From Dastarcus helophoroides (taxonomy: Eukaryota > Arthropoda > Insecta > Coleoptera > Bothrideridae): 64,000 bases of DNA. Shown piece after piece: positions 46,101 to 59,659 of this stretch. The notes beneath the pieces are model-generated. The model was not told the origin of the DNA, ran no database searches, and saw only the letters and a list, made by a program, of their open reading frames with translations. Made by a program: the position numbers and the translations under genes. The number at the start of each line of letters is the position of its first letter. The first letter of the stretch is position 1. The stretch is from assembly GCA_028583605.1 (NCBI GenBank), contig CM053331.1:15670857-15734856 (forward strand), read 5' to 3'.

Positions 46101-47045
46101 TTTTTATATTCTCACGCATTTTCTCATATCGTCAAGGTAAGACCCAAATATCTGCATATAAATACCTTTTAATTAATTATGTGAAAAACAATTTCGTTCT
46201 TTACAGATATAATTGGTCGATTTTCGACTACAAATGATGCTAGTAAAATATAAAATTTCCAATTTAAATGATATAAAACCAATTTTCCTTTTTTTGCTTA
46301 AATCTGCAAATAGTCTTTATTTACCTAAACAAGTTATATTTTTCCAAAGAGTAATATAACAATGTTAATTAGGAGAGAAAAAAATTCTTGTATACATATC
46401 AAAACAAAAACTACTAAATATTCAGTAAATAATTGTAAGCTACAAATACCAAACAATTTATTTTACCATCAAACTCTGGTAGAACAAATATTTTAATATT
46501 GTTTATCATTATTATTATGATATATCCACATCCACCGTGCTTAGATAAAGAAATTTGAGCTTGGAAGCCGAAAGTACTTCGTTTGTTGATGAAGTATTGG
46601 GAAAGGGGCAAAAATTTCTCTCGTCCGTCTCCGTACCCTGCCTGATCTGAGTGAGGGCAACCGAAATATAACCGCAATTTTTATGCCAGACACCGCTCCA
46701 TCATTTTACAAATGCTGCCTTTATTTTTTGACATTTTGCTTTTAAATTTGGAGAACTTATAAAGCAAGGATGTCGAATTCGCCCTTTGGAAATACTTTTT
46801 TTAAATCCCGCTTAATTTTCTTGATATTAGCTTCTGAAAACACGCAAAAAGAGACAAATTGTAGGCCCATTTGTGGGAATACTAAGAAAAAAATAAAAAA
46901 TCTACTTTCAAAGCCCGAATTCCCCAACATTTCTAAATATCATTACCAATTTTCATTAAATCTAAGCGATAGTATTGACGTAGTTTGTAAAATGGTAAAG
47001 GAAGAAGTTCGACGTTTTAAGAGTACCAGATCGCCACCTTAAAAG
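46101..47045. other. Intergenic DNA with one unassigned 90-codon frame
   Basis: The plus frame at 46770-47042 (MSNSPFGNTFFKSRLIFLIL...) contains RPICGNTKKKIKNLL and EEVRRFKSTRSPP. I do not recognise a domain. The upstream minus frame at 46414-46677 is equally unassigned. The plus frame ends just before a tRNA-like SINE head, so it may be part of an unknown element. Confidence 0.3.
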
Positions 47046-47047
47046 AC

Positions 47048-47130
47048 CGTGAGATCGGCAGCGAGGGTCGAACTCGAACTCCGGCACGCACAAAGCATAC
47101 ATTCTATACCACTGCACCAAGCAAGCTTTC
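47048..47130 (-). repeat. tRNA-derived SINE head
   Basis: The minus strand reads TTGGTGCAGTGGTATAGAAT (A-box region), then GCTTTGTGCGTGCCGG and GAGTTCGACCCTCGCTGCC (B-box GTTCGACCC). Spacing is tRNA-like, but the acceptor stem does not close well, so a SINE promoter or tRNA pseudogene is more likely than a functional tRNA. The plus strand downstream is AT-rich. Confidence 0.6.
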
Positions 47131-49627
47131 ACTTTTGAAAGCTAAACTGGCTTGATAATCTAACCCTACTCCTAAAGTTAAATTGAATATGTGAAAATGT
47201 TTATACTATAATTGTTTCAATTTGTGTTTTAATTTGATTACTATTATTCCTATCCTCTCCGCCGACTATATCAAAAAAGAAAAACCACTGGAAATTTCGG
47301 CATACAACGAGCGAAATAAAAAATTAAAATTAAGATAGCATAATAAAAACGCTTCGCAGGTACATAATTACGCTTGCGCATTGGGAACAACCACCGGCAG
47401 AATGACAACAACAACTAGTAAGATTTGGCCGAGCGTATGGCGTCGCTGTTTTATTTTTAAGTGACCCTTCTTAAAATCTTCATTTAATATTTTGATTTAA
47501 GTAATATTATAAAACTTACAGTTAAATGTTTTAAATTTTGTGCTTTGTGACCCACTTATTTCTTGTACAATATGAAATAGCAGAGTGTATTTGAGTACAC
47601 TGGAAAGAAAGGTCAGTATTCGCAAAATTTTCGAAAACTGAATTTTGCATGTAAATATTATAATAACTTCCATTACTAACTATTTCTAAATATAACAATT
47701 CAGAAACAAAGGGCAATATCTGCCGAAAAAAATTCGAAAACAATCGAAAATCTTGACCCAAGCAAAACTTTGTATTTGTGCCGCCATGTCAGGCGCCTAA
47801 CTCTGTATTTGCTTTAGACCAATCATATTGTTTTATCCGGGGCACATGATTGATGTGCGTCAAAATAATATTTTGAGTATTACATGCTTTTTGTTTTCGA
47901 AATTTTTTCGCTGCGTTTTCAAAAGGCAGAAATAAAAAAGTTGACATACTTTTCTTGAAGTTTCAGAAAAAAATAACGTATACCAGAAAAGGCCTTTTAA
48001 AATAACAGACTACGGTTTTTTATTCTTTTTTTATCAGACTCCAAATACACAATTTACAGCTGATTTTTAAAAAAGAATATTTTCAGTTTTTTCTAAATAA
48101 AATCAAGACTAGTTGGGATTTAATTGTTTTCTCTGCGGAATATTGTTAGACAACAAGTTCTGCTCTACCTTGCCTATTTAAGCTTCCTTGTGTTGAACAG
48201 TTTTCGAGATTCCTGTAGTGGAAATAGAATTTGGTTTAGTCTGTATAACAAAAATAAAAAATAATATATGTTTTCAGAAATGTATTTATATTAGCAAGTA
48301 AATTATTTATTTTTACTTTATGTTTAATTTTTAAGAGGAATTTATTTATAAATTCGTCTGTTGTAGCAACAAATTCATACCATTCTAGGTATGAGTATTG
48401 AACAAGGGGAAGGAAGTGGCGCTCATCACGATGTACTTTTACAACTAAAAAACAACCAAACTTCTCGGGCACATGCCTTTGTTGTAATCTTGCTTACCCC
48501 CTTCTCCCCGGCAAATAGTCCAAACTATGTCTATCTTTTCTTTTTACTGGCTACTGCAACTGATAGCGAAACATCGACGATTGTAAAACAGGTGATTTTG
48601 ATGCAGCCTAGTTGTGCTAGTACAACTAGAAATTGGATGACTTTTGTGTATTTAATTTCCCTGATTAATTTAGAAATTGTAATGAAATATTTTAAAGCAT
48701 TTGTATTGTTCTGTGCTCCTGACACAGTAGCCGAGCGCATCCGATCACCTACTGATATTAATCTCAATCTATTTCAATCTTGTATTCTCCTACTGCTCAT
48801 TTTTGTATAACTTCATTATCAAAATTCTAATCATTTGGCCGCAGGTGTCGAAATTACCCAAATTTATTCTATTATTATCTATAATTATGGCTTACAACTT
48901 CCTACTGAGATCCAAGTATAGTTACCGAGTCGATTTTATGTAGCAGCTAACTATTAATGCGTCGAAATAGTACCGAATCTTTGTGAATTCTGTTAATCTA
49001 ATTAAATCCTTTCCGATTCTTACATATTTCCTTGTAAATCTACTAAATGCCATGTATGGAAATTATTTTCCTATCTAGTGTGGCGCTGTGTGTTTTTATC
49101 ATGTTTGTTCCTTATTTGATCAGTAACTTAACATACAAGTAAACAAACATAACATTAAAAAAAAGTTATATTAATTTGATTTTACAACGTAATTGTTAAA
49201 TCTTCCTTAGAAACGTCTTCTTGATTGTACTACAGAATTGTTATATCAAGTTTAAATCTCAATTTCGCTTGTACGCATCAAGTAAGGAACATACGTGAAA
49301 ATACCGAAAAATGACAGCAACATACTAGTTGGAAAAACTTTTTGTACATTTGATAGTAATTTACGTATCAAGGTAAAAAATATTCTTCTCTTCTTAGCTT
49401 ACAAGATTTCAGGAGTAGCTGCAGGTGAGTTTTGGAATTTTGCAAGTTCAAAAAAGGACGCAGTTTCCGGACATGTTGGATAGAATATTTTTTCGGTAAC
49501 CATGGAAAGTAACAAATTAAGAAAGTAAGTATTTTTTTATAAGATTTACTTATAGAACAGTTATTATTTCGTTGCTGTGAAAAAACAGCATTCTTAATAC
49601 AGAATAAAGCACCCATAGCTAAATATA
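47131..49627. other. AT-rich intergenic DNA
   Basis: Frames at 48391-48810 (139 codons, plus) and 48531-48767 (minus) overlap; neither shows a domain I know. The plus frame has two hydrophobic stretches that could be chance in AT-rich DNA. No splice-supported gene was found. Confidence 0.35.
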
Positions 49628-50811
49628 CAGGGTGACTCAGACATAATGGCATTCATTTTAACTACGTGTTTAGAAGGTTTAGTAAAGACAAAAAATCAAA
49701 AAAGAAAATTTTTATTCGACTTTTTAAAATAGAACCCAATCAACCTATTGACCAAAAGCCCGGGTCTACTGACCACATTAAATGCTTTACGGCAACAGGC
49801 TCTGATCCCGTTATCATCAACTCGCCAGCTGCAATGATAAGCCGGACTGGTGAGGGCGAAACATCGCTAATTAATAGGCAACAAATTTCTATTCGTTATT
49901 TTGACGAATCAATATTTGTATTTTCGTACATTTAAAACTTTTTACCTTTTTTGTTTCGTTAATCAATCGGTTTGATGAAAAGTAGAACGCAAATTCAAAA
50001 ACTAAACAAACAAAAACGACTCAAAGTAAAATATTAATTCTACAAAATAAATAACGACACGATGCACTGGTTTATATAATTTTGAAGCATATTAACGTTG
50101 GTTAGCAGTTAGGTTGTTGTTCATAAAAAATATGTCAACAATGGCCCACAGTCAGTATAGGTGCAGCGTACTTACATTAGTGTGCCTCTTTTGCGAACTA
50201 TTTTAGACCTGTCTGGGGCATGAAAAAAGTGATGATTCTTCGGTAAACTACAAATGGTTTAAAAAAATTCTATCGTATCACAGAGGGTCACAAAAAATAA
50301 AAGGTCGGAAAATAACTCTCGAGTATTAACCACTTTTAATACTTGCACCCGTAACAGCGAATTTAATTCATTACTTGCAGCATTGATATCAACGTTTACA
50401 TCCATCTCGCGATTTCACCTTTTTTTTATTTTCACGTAACCTTCTTCTGCAATTCGTTGTTACCCTATTTTCATATAAAAAAGCAAATCGCCCAACGACT
50501 TTACCGCAACCATCGGTGCCGTAAGGATCATTTAATGTCTTTCGTATTGTCATTTAGACATAACCTAGCAATGTTTTGTTTATTTGCTTCGCCCGGGTTC
50601 CAAGTGCGCGGCTGTAAATTCTTCTTTTTTCTATTTATCTGGGCCTTGGAACTTTGGAGTCAGCGACAGCTCAAAAAGAGGTTTAAATTACGATTTAATT
50701 TTTTTCAGCCTAATTATACCCGAAAAATTCCTTTTTAACCACGTATTCGTATCTTATTCATTTTTCTCTATCTTTGCCTAAAATTAATACCATTATGACT
50801 GAATCACCCTG
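49628..50811. mobile_element. Inverted-repeat element B (CAGGGTGA ends), 1.18 kb
   Basis: The ends are CAGGGTGACTCAGACATAAT and, reversed, CAGGGTGATTCAGTCATAAT, with TATA outside both (49624-49627 and 50812-50815). Subterminal sequence matches element A at both sides (AGACAAAAAATCAAAA on the left, CTTATTCATTTTTCTCTATC on the right). The interior has no transposase. Near 49850, GGTGAGGGCGAAACATCG resembles motifs seen at Penelope-like element ends. Frames at 49666-49935 and 50457-50738 are unassigned. Confidence 0.75.
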
Positions 50812-50815
50812 TATA

Positions 50816-51622
50816 CACTATTACTTGGTTACTCCTTCTTGGGTACTTTTGGGGCGGTTGCTGAAAATAGCTTTTTCACATACATGTTATAGGTGTTTGG
50901 ATGATCTTTTTGTTGGGTATGGTTATTAAATGGGAGGTTTTTCAATCCCCATAAAAATATTGTTATTTAAAGGTCTAGATCTCAATGATTTTATGCATCA
51001 AATAATTTCTTTAAGGTAGCAGGTACTGTCGGTTTTAAAATCACCGTTCATAATTTAATAAATTAAGGCACACTGGTAGATTATTTTTGATAGTTAAATT
51101 TTTGAAGAGCTACGGAGTATCAGTAAAAAATAATTGACATTTGAGATTTTTACTTTCATGAGAAACCAGAAGTTTTATCATTTTACAAAAAGTGCCGTTC
51201 AGATTTCGGTAAAAAGAGAGAAACCGATGAAAAATAACATAAAAAAAATTTTAGACACCACTTTAGATACGGCTCCAGAGCGCGCGATAGTAGTGATTAG
51301 CGAATAAATATGAAACATTTATTTTTTGTCATACTTTTCCCGTAGTTAATAAGATCTGGCAAAGTTGTTTTTGTGTAAACGATTGGGCTATAGTTTACTT
51401 CCGTTTTAAGGTTATGTGAGAAATTTTTCCGAATTGCTAGTTGATCATTTGCCAACTCAACCGCTGGAACCTGTTTTCGAACGTTTTTTTTTATGTAACA
51501 ATTTTTAACTTTTCAGTGAAATATTGCTTTATTGGGGGTGAATGGTTTTTACTATGACATTGTTCGGTCATATAAATTGCTCTGCATTTTATTCCATCGC
51601 GATGTTTCCTACTCTAAATAAT
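50816..51622. other. AT-rich intergenic DNA
   Basis: No gene, RNA or bounded repeat recognised. Confidence 0.4.
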
Positions 51623-51826
51623 ATACAATGTGTCCCACCGGGAATCGCCGTGATGGATATCTGACAAAGTACGTATCTAAAAAATTTAAAAATTCAACAA
51701 CTTAGCAAAGCTGACGAGGCCAACACAACTAAAATATTCACAAAGTTGTAGTACTTCCGCTCATAGCGGAAGTAGCCACCAACTTTGCATTTTTAGATTT
51801 CATTTGATGTTATAAGCATATATGTA

Positions 51827-53090
51827 ACTAGCAGACCCGGCAAACGTTGTTTTGTCAAAATCAGGAGTTGATCATATAGGGGTGAAAATTTAGGATTGTA
51901 CGTTATTTCTAGGAAATATTTTTTTACGAAATATTTTTTTAAGAAATATTTTGAAAAATAACTAACACTATCTCGTAAGTGTGTGGGATGTAATTATAAT
52001 TGAAAGAGGAATGAAGCATTGTAGACAATTAAAGTATACTTTATTTAAGTTAATAAATTATTCTTCATTAAAGTAACAAATATATATTAAATTACAATTA
52101 TTGATAGCTATCTATACATCGAAAATAGTTCATATATTTTGAAGTTATAAATAATTAAAAAATAACAAATTAAAAAAAGCACATACTGTTTTGTTAAATG
52201 GAGTTTACTCCTTAAGAATCGATTTTCATATAAGGCCCCCGGTATGAAAATAATATGGGGAGTAAACTCTAGTGATCGGATGACCTCGTTACGTTTTCGT
52301 GCGCAACCTATTGTGCGCACCTTTCACTTTGAATATTAAACGTACATTGATGGGTATGAGTATCGAACCCTGATTCCCTGTTACCTGTTAAAACCATGGT
52401 AGGCGCAGAACCTACCATCGATTATTATTATTGTTATTATTATTATTGTTATTATTATTTAACTTACCTTTCCCAATTATAAAACACGTATATTTAATAA
52501 ACACGTAAAATTTTCTCTCTTAATTTAAAACTATTTCCACAAAATTAAAAATCAGGCGTTGATCGTATAAGGGTGAAAATTTGGAATTAAATGTATTTTT
52601 TAATGCTGAATCATGAAAAAATAAAAACAAAAAATGTTGTCAAAAAAATAAAAAAGAAATTTTGGGGTGGACCACCCTTAACATTTATGAGTATGAAAAA
52701 TAAATGTTGGCCGATTCTCAGACCTACCCGATAGGCACACAAAATTTCATCAAAATCGGTCCCGCCGTTTCGGAGGAGTTTGGTAATAAACAGCACGACC
52801 GAGAATTTTATGTTAGATTAAAATTCAGGGGTTGATCGTATAAGGGTGAAAATTAAGAATTATATGTATTTTTTAATGCTGAATCATGAAAAAATAAAAA
52901 CAAAAAATTTTGTTAAAAAAATTAAAAAAAAATTGGGGTGGAGCACCCTTAACATTTAGGGGTATGAAAAATAGATGTTGGCCGATTCTCAGACCTACCC
53001 GATAAGCACACAAAATTTCATCAAAATCGGTCTAGCCGTTTCGGAGGAGTTTGGTTACAAACACCACGACGGAGAATTTTATATATTAGA
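51827..53090. repeat. Dispersed composite repeat with 18S fragment (copy 2)
   Basis: 1,264 bp, same order and orientation as 16633-17887 and very similar throughout. It includes the two tandem units (starts near 52554 and 52827). Differences include a longer TTATTA microsatellite beside the 18S piece (52420-52460). The frame at 52611-52796 recurs at the equivalent place in copy 1 (17377-17568) only because the DNA is repeated. Confidence 0.88.
52362..52421 (-). rRNA. 18S rRNA-derived fragment, second copy
   Basis: Same segment as 17163-17222. This copy keeps CCATGGT where copy 1 has CCACGGT, which is closer to the usual 18S sequence, and has CAGGGAATCAGGG where 18S has CGGGGAATCAGGG. The two copies therefore carry independent changes. 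Not a functional rRNA gene. Confidence 0.85.
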
Positions 53091-53096
53091 AGATAG

Positions 53097-53327
53097 ATGT
53101 TTCTATATGGCGTGTTGTGTATAATCGCCACTACAAAATGCTTTGTCAAAAAGGTGAGATGAAAGTATATGTCGTACTCTTTCGAGGACAAGCATTCATT
53201 CATTTATAGCGGGAACAGATGACAAGATAGGCGGGAACACTAATAAATTAATGACAACAATGATAACTGACGAGAAACGGGATTGGTTAATAAATTCTGT
53301 CAAAACACGCCATATGGAAATATTACA
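53097..53327. repeat. Short hairpin MITE inserted in foldback D
   Basis: TTTCTATATGGCGTGTTGTG at the left and, reversed, ATTTCCATATGGCGTGTTTT at the right give arms of about 22 bases. The loop has no coding capacity. It is absent from the related truncated copy at 59177-59520. Confidence 0.6.
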
Positions 53328-53849
53328 TATATGGTTATAAGGCCACTTTGGATACATACATTGTTCTTAAAATTTATAGTTTTTGATATAATTGGATTTT
53401 TATAAAAAATAGACAGATGAAAGGTCCCACGAAAGTCTTTGTATCTTTTTTCAGAAACCATATATTAATTTTATACTTGGGGCGTACAGGATTTTTCGTG
53501 GGACCTTGCATCTGTCAAATTTTTGATAAAAACCCAATTATCTCAAAAATTATCAATTTTAGATACAATGTTTTTAATTTAAAGTGGCCTTAAAATATTA
53601 AATAAAATCCAAAAATGCAAAAATATGTAGGGTACCTAATTTAAAATAGCGAAGGTGGTGTCAACTTCCGGTATAAGCGAGCGAAAGTATTACAACCTTG
53701 CGAATATTTTAGTTGTATTGGCCTCATCGACTTGGCCAAGTTGTTAACTTTTCAAATTTTTTAGATAGGACGGGAAACACTGTATATTCAATAGTAAAAT
53801 AGTTGATGCTCACTGGGATAATAATAATTCGCATTCATAGACCTCACAT

Positions 53850-55521
53850 ATTCACGGTGGGCCAATAAAAAGTACACATTTTATTTTCTTCGCTAGCTAT
53901 AAGCTTTTAGACAATCAAGTCAAAATTATCACAGCTACAATCAATTTTTATATAGAGGATTTCAAAAATATTTGTCCTTATGAGTGTTTCGCAAAAAACT
54001 AAGTATTTTCATAAAAATAATTTGGTTTTGTGTTGAAAAGCATCTTCCGAGCTAAATATTTCTTTATTTTTTAAAACTTTAATTTTTGCCTGTTTTGTGA
54101 CTATTTTCTCCAAGTCCTGCACAATAACAAAATTTTACTCGAAGGGACAATAGGGTAAAGGTAGCCACCACAACGGCAAGAGAAAATTTTTCGAATGAAA
54201 ATAACGTGATTTACCTACATTTACCTTATACCAAAAGTTGATATCAACAGAGATACAGGGTGTCAAAGTTGAAAAAAAAAATTGTGATTTTTTCGCATAA
54301 TTGATAAACAGATTTCACTATAGACATGAAATTTGGCATAGGGGAGTTTCTTTGGTCAAGAAATTTTAATTTGCTAACAGTTTGTCAGTAACTTATAGGG
54401 GGCGCCACCTGCGCTACCTTGTATTATTCTAAAGCATCATAACTTTTTTGTGCCTTCATGTACACTTATTTTAAAAGGACATTTTTATTTACCTACATTT
54501 TTGACGTAAAAAAGGTATACCTTAAGCAACTGTTTTCAAGATATTTGCCTTAAAAATTGGCCGTACGTTTATTTTAAATTATGTAAATGTGAATCTTTCG
54601 CAGAATGTTTCAAAATAAAAGTAATATAACTGACTCTAAAATAGTTTACATTAAATATTACCCTACTGACATTATTATTACACATATTTTTTAAATTTCT
54701 AAAGCAAATTTAAATAAAATACCAAAACAATATTTATTTTCAAAAATAAGCATGTAGGAAATGACGTTTTCCATGTAAAGGGATTGTAAACAATTAAAAA
54801 TCTAGCTGTCTTTTATTGAAATTCATCTCCAAATATCTGCTTTGACCACCCAGCCTATAAAAATTTTCTTGTGCGGACTCAGAGATCAAATCTCACATCT
54901 CTATGTTAGAAAATAAATTACGTCTTAATTTTTTGGATTTTCTATGTTGAGATTTTCAAAATTTAGTTAATAATATTATCAGCAAAGTAATATTTGACAT
55001 AAATTAGTTTTAAAGCTGTCTTATGATTACTTTTTTTTCAATCCTACTTCGACAATTTAATATCTTAGTATTTTAAAACCAAGGCACGTCAAGCTTTAAA
55101 GGCAAATATCTTGGAAACGGTTGCTCGTATCAACTTTGAGAAAGTACACCTTTTTTTAGGTAAAAAATGTGGGAAAATAAAATAATCTATTTAAAATTAA
55201 TATACGTAGGTGCACAAAAAAGTTATGATGACTTAAAATATGCAGGATAGCGCAGGTAGCGCCCCTTATCAGCTATTGATAATATGTTAGCAAATTAGAG
55301 TTGGTCTACTTAAGAAACCCCTTTGTGCCAAATTTGGTGCCTATATTACAATTCATTATATAATTATAGGAAAAAATCGAATTTTTTTTTCAATTTTGAC
55401 ACCCTGTATCTCTGTTAATATCAACTTTTGGTATAAGGTAAATGTAGCTAAATCACATTATTTTTATTCAAAAAATTTACCATTGCTTTGTGTACCATTA
55501 CTTATGGCCCATCCTGTATAT
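53850..55521. repeat. Long foldback element, family C (copy 2)
   Basis: The right end GTACCATTACTTATGGCCCA matches the start of copy 1 in reverse. The left end near 53851 (GGTGGGCCAATAAAAAGTAC) is recognisable but is separated from the rest of the arm by about 300 bp (53885-54190) not found in copy 1, probably an insertion. From 54195 onward it parallels 40513-41785, including the GGGGGCGCCACCTGCGCTA block, ATCATAACTTTTTTGTGC and the asymmetric centre. Confidence 0.8.
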
Positions 55522-58500
55522 CTATTTTAATAAATTTCAATAATATTAACTTATGTATATTTGAAGTAGGGGGATAAGAAAATTCTCTGGCCATTCAAGT
55601 GATACCAAAAATCTAAGGAGCTATTGCCTTCGAAGGGATAACCGGTGGATAGTCAACGACCACGGCAAGTTAAAACAGTACGTTCGTTTTATTTCTTTAA
55701 AAATTTTTGAAGTGAGCCCGTGAAATGAGATGAATAAATGTAACACTTTCAAATTAACCGCAGAGTTTAACAATCCGAGGTCGGAGAAAATGCAGCTGAA
55801 TAAGATTTTAAGCAAGTAATATTATCACAAAATCTCTCCGATAAGAGTTGTGAGCCTTTTGGCGAACACAAATGAAATAATATCCTAACTTAACTATTAC
55901 AACATTACAAAAAGGAAAAAACAACAATAAAGCGTGATCCAAATGTAAAATAAAATAAACGATAAATAAATTTGGTTAAATTGAAATTGGCCTTTTCATT
56001 CTTTCATTTTTGCATATTCCCTCATATTCCTTTTTCCATTTATTTTTTCTTTTCTTTGTTCCTGGAGAAGCCCCCTACGATGGTGGGCGAAACGTCGAAC
56101 ACTTTTAGTATTTTTTTGACACGGTCCAATCCCGGAAGAAGTATATCCTGTACTGACTCTAGCCGTGGAAGCCTTCGTTATCATACCTGAAATATATTTT
56201 GAAAAAAATCATGTCATGTCACAAACTTGTAAAACCTATATTCTATATTTTAGGAGTATTTTATCATTTGAGTTTACAATTATCCTTTCTTTCGCAAACA
56301 ATATTTTGGTATCTTAGAGTTAAAATAAATCAACCGAATGAAATGTGGACACTTTTTTTGACCCACTCGTATAACAACATTTATTAATCAACTTTGTACG
56401 AGTGGCGAAGCAGATGGCCTCCCAAAACATTACGGAGCCCTCCAAAAATTCACTCTTGGAATGATGCAATTTGCAAATTTCTTTCCTTCCCTTCGCTAGA
56501 CATTTTCAGCTAACCCTCGTTTTGTCAGTGAAAAAAAAAATCTTCTTCCAATGTTAATGATTTCTGACCAATCTCAATCTTTGAACTTTGACTCTTTGGA
56601 AATCGCGACTTTTTCACCGATCTCCTACAGTTTTGTTTAAGCTTTTTTTGATTATTCCTGATGATACTGCAACAGCACAAATCGCCTAGAACTTTCTTTT
56701 TAACACATTATTAATTATTGGAATAATGTCTTCCTAACAGTGTTTACATAATACATCAAGTATCTCCTATCCAACAGAGTCGATCTCCATACCTACTACC
56801 TTCTACAGGAGTAAATTGCTTAGTATTGCTTAGTAATTCATATTTTTACTTGGAAACACCTTAAAATACTATTATATAAATTTTAAAACACGTCCCTAAT
56901 GCACCTGACAACAAACATAAGCCTAATAACATCTCTTAATTAGCAGTTAGTGAACGGATTTTAAATCGTTTGTTGTTAAAAGCGAGTAATTGGTAATTTG
57001 CGTTTGCGATTTTAAATTTTAAAATTAAACAACATTGGTCTCAGAAGTTAAATAAGACACAAACCCTACTTGTAAGACACGTAACAGATTAAAAATATCA
57101 TAACAGTTGACTGTTTTAATAGAAAAAATTTAGTCGTGCATTAATTTTGTCCAGTAGTTAATTTAAAATATGTGTAATTAACGTTTTTCAAATGAAGGAA
57201 CTTCCAAAACTGAATTAACTATGAGTATGTTCATTTGGCATATTGACCACCCATATTATATGAAAATATGTATATTTTGTCCAAGTGTGGGAAAATTGTA
57301 CCATAACTTTAGCCCATAAAATGTGTGACTGCTATGTCAAGAATTTCAAGTTCAATCAAAAGTAAGATAATACATCACAAAAGGGAGCGCGAGGTGGAGG
57401 CAGCTGAAGACTATAATATAGTTGTTTTACTTAGAAAGCGTATATTAACATTTTATTGTGGGTAGATGACATAACTAAGACATGATAACGAAGGTCATTT
57501 CTAGACAAGCTAGAATAAATCTTTTTTACGCAGGTCAACCATCGGCAGGTATAAACGCTCAAATGTTGCTCCAAGGTAGGCGTTAAGCATAATGTATATA
57601 ATACAAGGTGTTTCCATAATATCCAATTAAGATATGAATAGATATTACCCTTATCGAATCTGGAGTATACTTTCAACTTGAATTTGAAAATTGTTTACGG
57701 CCATAGTAATAAAACAAAACCATTTTAAATTTTGCAAAATAAAATGCAAATATTTAGCAGAAACTTTAGGAAAATTGCACATTCAAATTAATTAGGGAGA
57801 TTGCAAGTATTGTCTTTAAGATAAATAGAAATATTTTGCTAAACCTGCCAAACAATGAGAATTACAAAAAATATTTTAAGATAACCTGTTTAAAAGTATA
57901 AAGAAAACCTATTTTTTTTAATTTAACGGTTGCCAGTTGCCAAAGCTCAACTCCTCTCTAACCAAATATAGATTGCTATTTTTTTCAAAATTTAAGATAG
58001 AAATGATGCACTTGCACTAACTAAGAAAAGAGCTACAGCGATAGTAAAATTAATTCTTAGCAGATTCCTATTTCAGGCAAAGGCATATTGGAAAAACTGA
58101 ATTTGTAAGTATAAAAAAATCGCTGAGAAATCAAACGGTGCTCATATAAAAACTTTTCTTTTTATAAACTGTTAGGCTCCGACTCCTTTTATAAAAGGAA
58201 GGCATTTGCTGTCTATTAAAGCATAAAGAAAGCTTTTTTATTTCATTATTAAATTTTTTTACATTTGTCCAAAGTTCAAAAAAACCAAAAAACTCTTACA
58301 AAACTTTTTAATTTCCTGTTTGAAGCCCAAATATTCTTTAAAAAATATATCATATGTTTGCAAATACTAAAAGTGCACACCTTGAAATTTTTATTTTATC
58401 GATAATTTTTGCCTGCATCTCAAAATGTTGATTCTGAATTTCGAGAAAAAAATGGAACGTTTAATTTTAGGCTCACCGTACTACATGTCTGTCAATACTA

Positions 58501-59176
58501 ATAGTCCTGAAAAATCACCTCTGCTGAAAAAATATTAAGTACTAAATTGCTATTTTAGATATATCTTCGCCAAGATCGTGTTAAAGATGGAAAATTTTGT
58601 TTTTTTGCCAACAATTTCCACAACCTTAGTCTCATAAAAATTGAAGATCTTAGAATTTTCTAGAAAAAAGTTATTTGCCATTTTGTGTAGACTTAATCGT
58701 TACTGAGAAAATAGCGTGCGATAACCCCAGAAGGCCTATTCTACTTTTTTTTTCTGTTGAAATTGCGATTTTTTTGGCAGGAGGTCGGGCTGTTTTTGAT
58801 GGCTTTAGTGTTATGTTTATAAATTACTCCACATTCACCTTAATCGTCGTTATCAGAATAATACATTAAACGAACCTAAATAAGTAAATTTCTAAAACGA
58901 AGTCGATTTAAAGATTTTCTACTTATAAGCTTTCCAAATTTTATTAAAAGCATTTTATTATGTTATATTTTATTTATTTTTCTTTTACTGTGTTACATAC
59001 ATTTCAGATCTAAAATAAAATACCAGAGAAATTTGAAACATTCAATATTTAAGAATAATGACACTATTACTTGAAGCAAATTTGCATTTTTTCAGTAGAC
59101 TTCAAATTTTAAGTTTAAACTCGAAATTTAACAAAAGTAGGAAGCAAATATTGGAAATCTTAATTCGGACACTAAT
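55522..59176. other. Long intergenic stretch without recognised genes
   Basis: Only short frames (up to 81 codons) occur, none with a domain. 56060-56100 contains GATGGTGGGCGAAACGTCG, a motif type often seen near the ends of Penelope-like elements, followed by a GC-richer 80 bases. The remainder is AT-rich, with no RNA gene or bounded repeat that I can define. Confidence 0.4.
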
Positions 59177-59520
59177 ATACAGTGTGTACCAACGGGAATC
59201 GTCGCGATCGATATCTGACAAAGTACACATTAAAAAAATTTGAAAATCTAAGAGCTTAGCAAAGTCAACGAGGCCAACACACTAAAACATTCGCAAACTT
59301 ATAGTACTTTCGGTTATTCCAAAAATTACCACCAACTTCGTTATTTTAAAACAGACACCCTATATATTTGTGCAATTTTCGATTTTATTTGAAAATTTAA
59401 GGCCACTTGAATAACAAACATTGTTCTTAAAATTTATAGTTTTTGAGATAATTGGATTTTTATAACAAATTTGACAGATGCAAGGTCCCACGAAATTCTT
59501 TGTATCTTTTTTCAGAAACC
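59177..59520. repeat. Truncated copy of foldback family D
   Basis: 59177-59340 matches the left arm at 51623-51790 (CGGGAATCG, ATATCTGACAAAGTAC, AACGAGGCCAACACA). 59390-59520 then matches 53338-53460 (AAGGCCACTT, ACATTGTTCTTAAAATTTAT, AGGTCCCACGAAA, TTTTTTCAGAAACCA). It stops there abruptly. This copy shows the uninterrupted arrangement of the family. Confidence 0.8.
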
Positions 59521-59659
59521 AATTGTAGAACTTCTAAATAAATGGTTGAAATTTCGATAATAAATTCAAATGGACAATAAATTCAAAAGGAAGGAACTTC
59601 AGTTTTCAAAAACGTTAAGAAAATAATTTTTTAATGATATTGAAATGTCAAGAATATAT

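Larger units (their letters stand above)
51623..53785. repeat. Foldback element, family D, with two nested insertions
   Basis: Arms of about 150 bp (51623-51790 and, reversed, 53640-53785) share TCTAAAAAATTTRAAAA, AACAACTTRGC, GAGGCCAAYACAACTAAAAT and ACTTYCGCT. A second palindrome at 53338-53600 (AAGGCCACTT, CAATTATATCAAAAAC-like, AGGTCCCACGAAA) belongs to the same element, because the truncated copy at 59177-59520 joins arm and second palindrome directly. By comparison with that copy, 51827-53090 and 53097-53327 are later insertions. Confidence 0.75.

Noticed and set aside
48391..48810. 139-codon plus-strand frame
   Set aside because: No domain, overlapping frames on the other strand and AT-rich composition; nothing supports a real gene.
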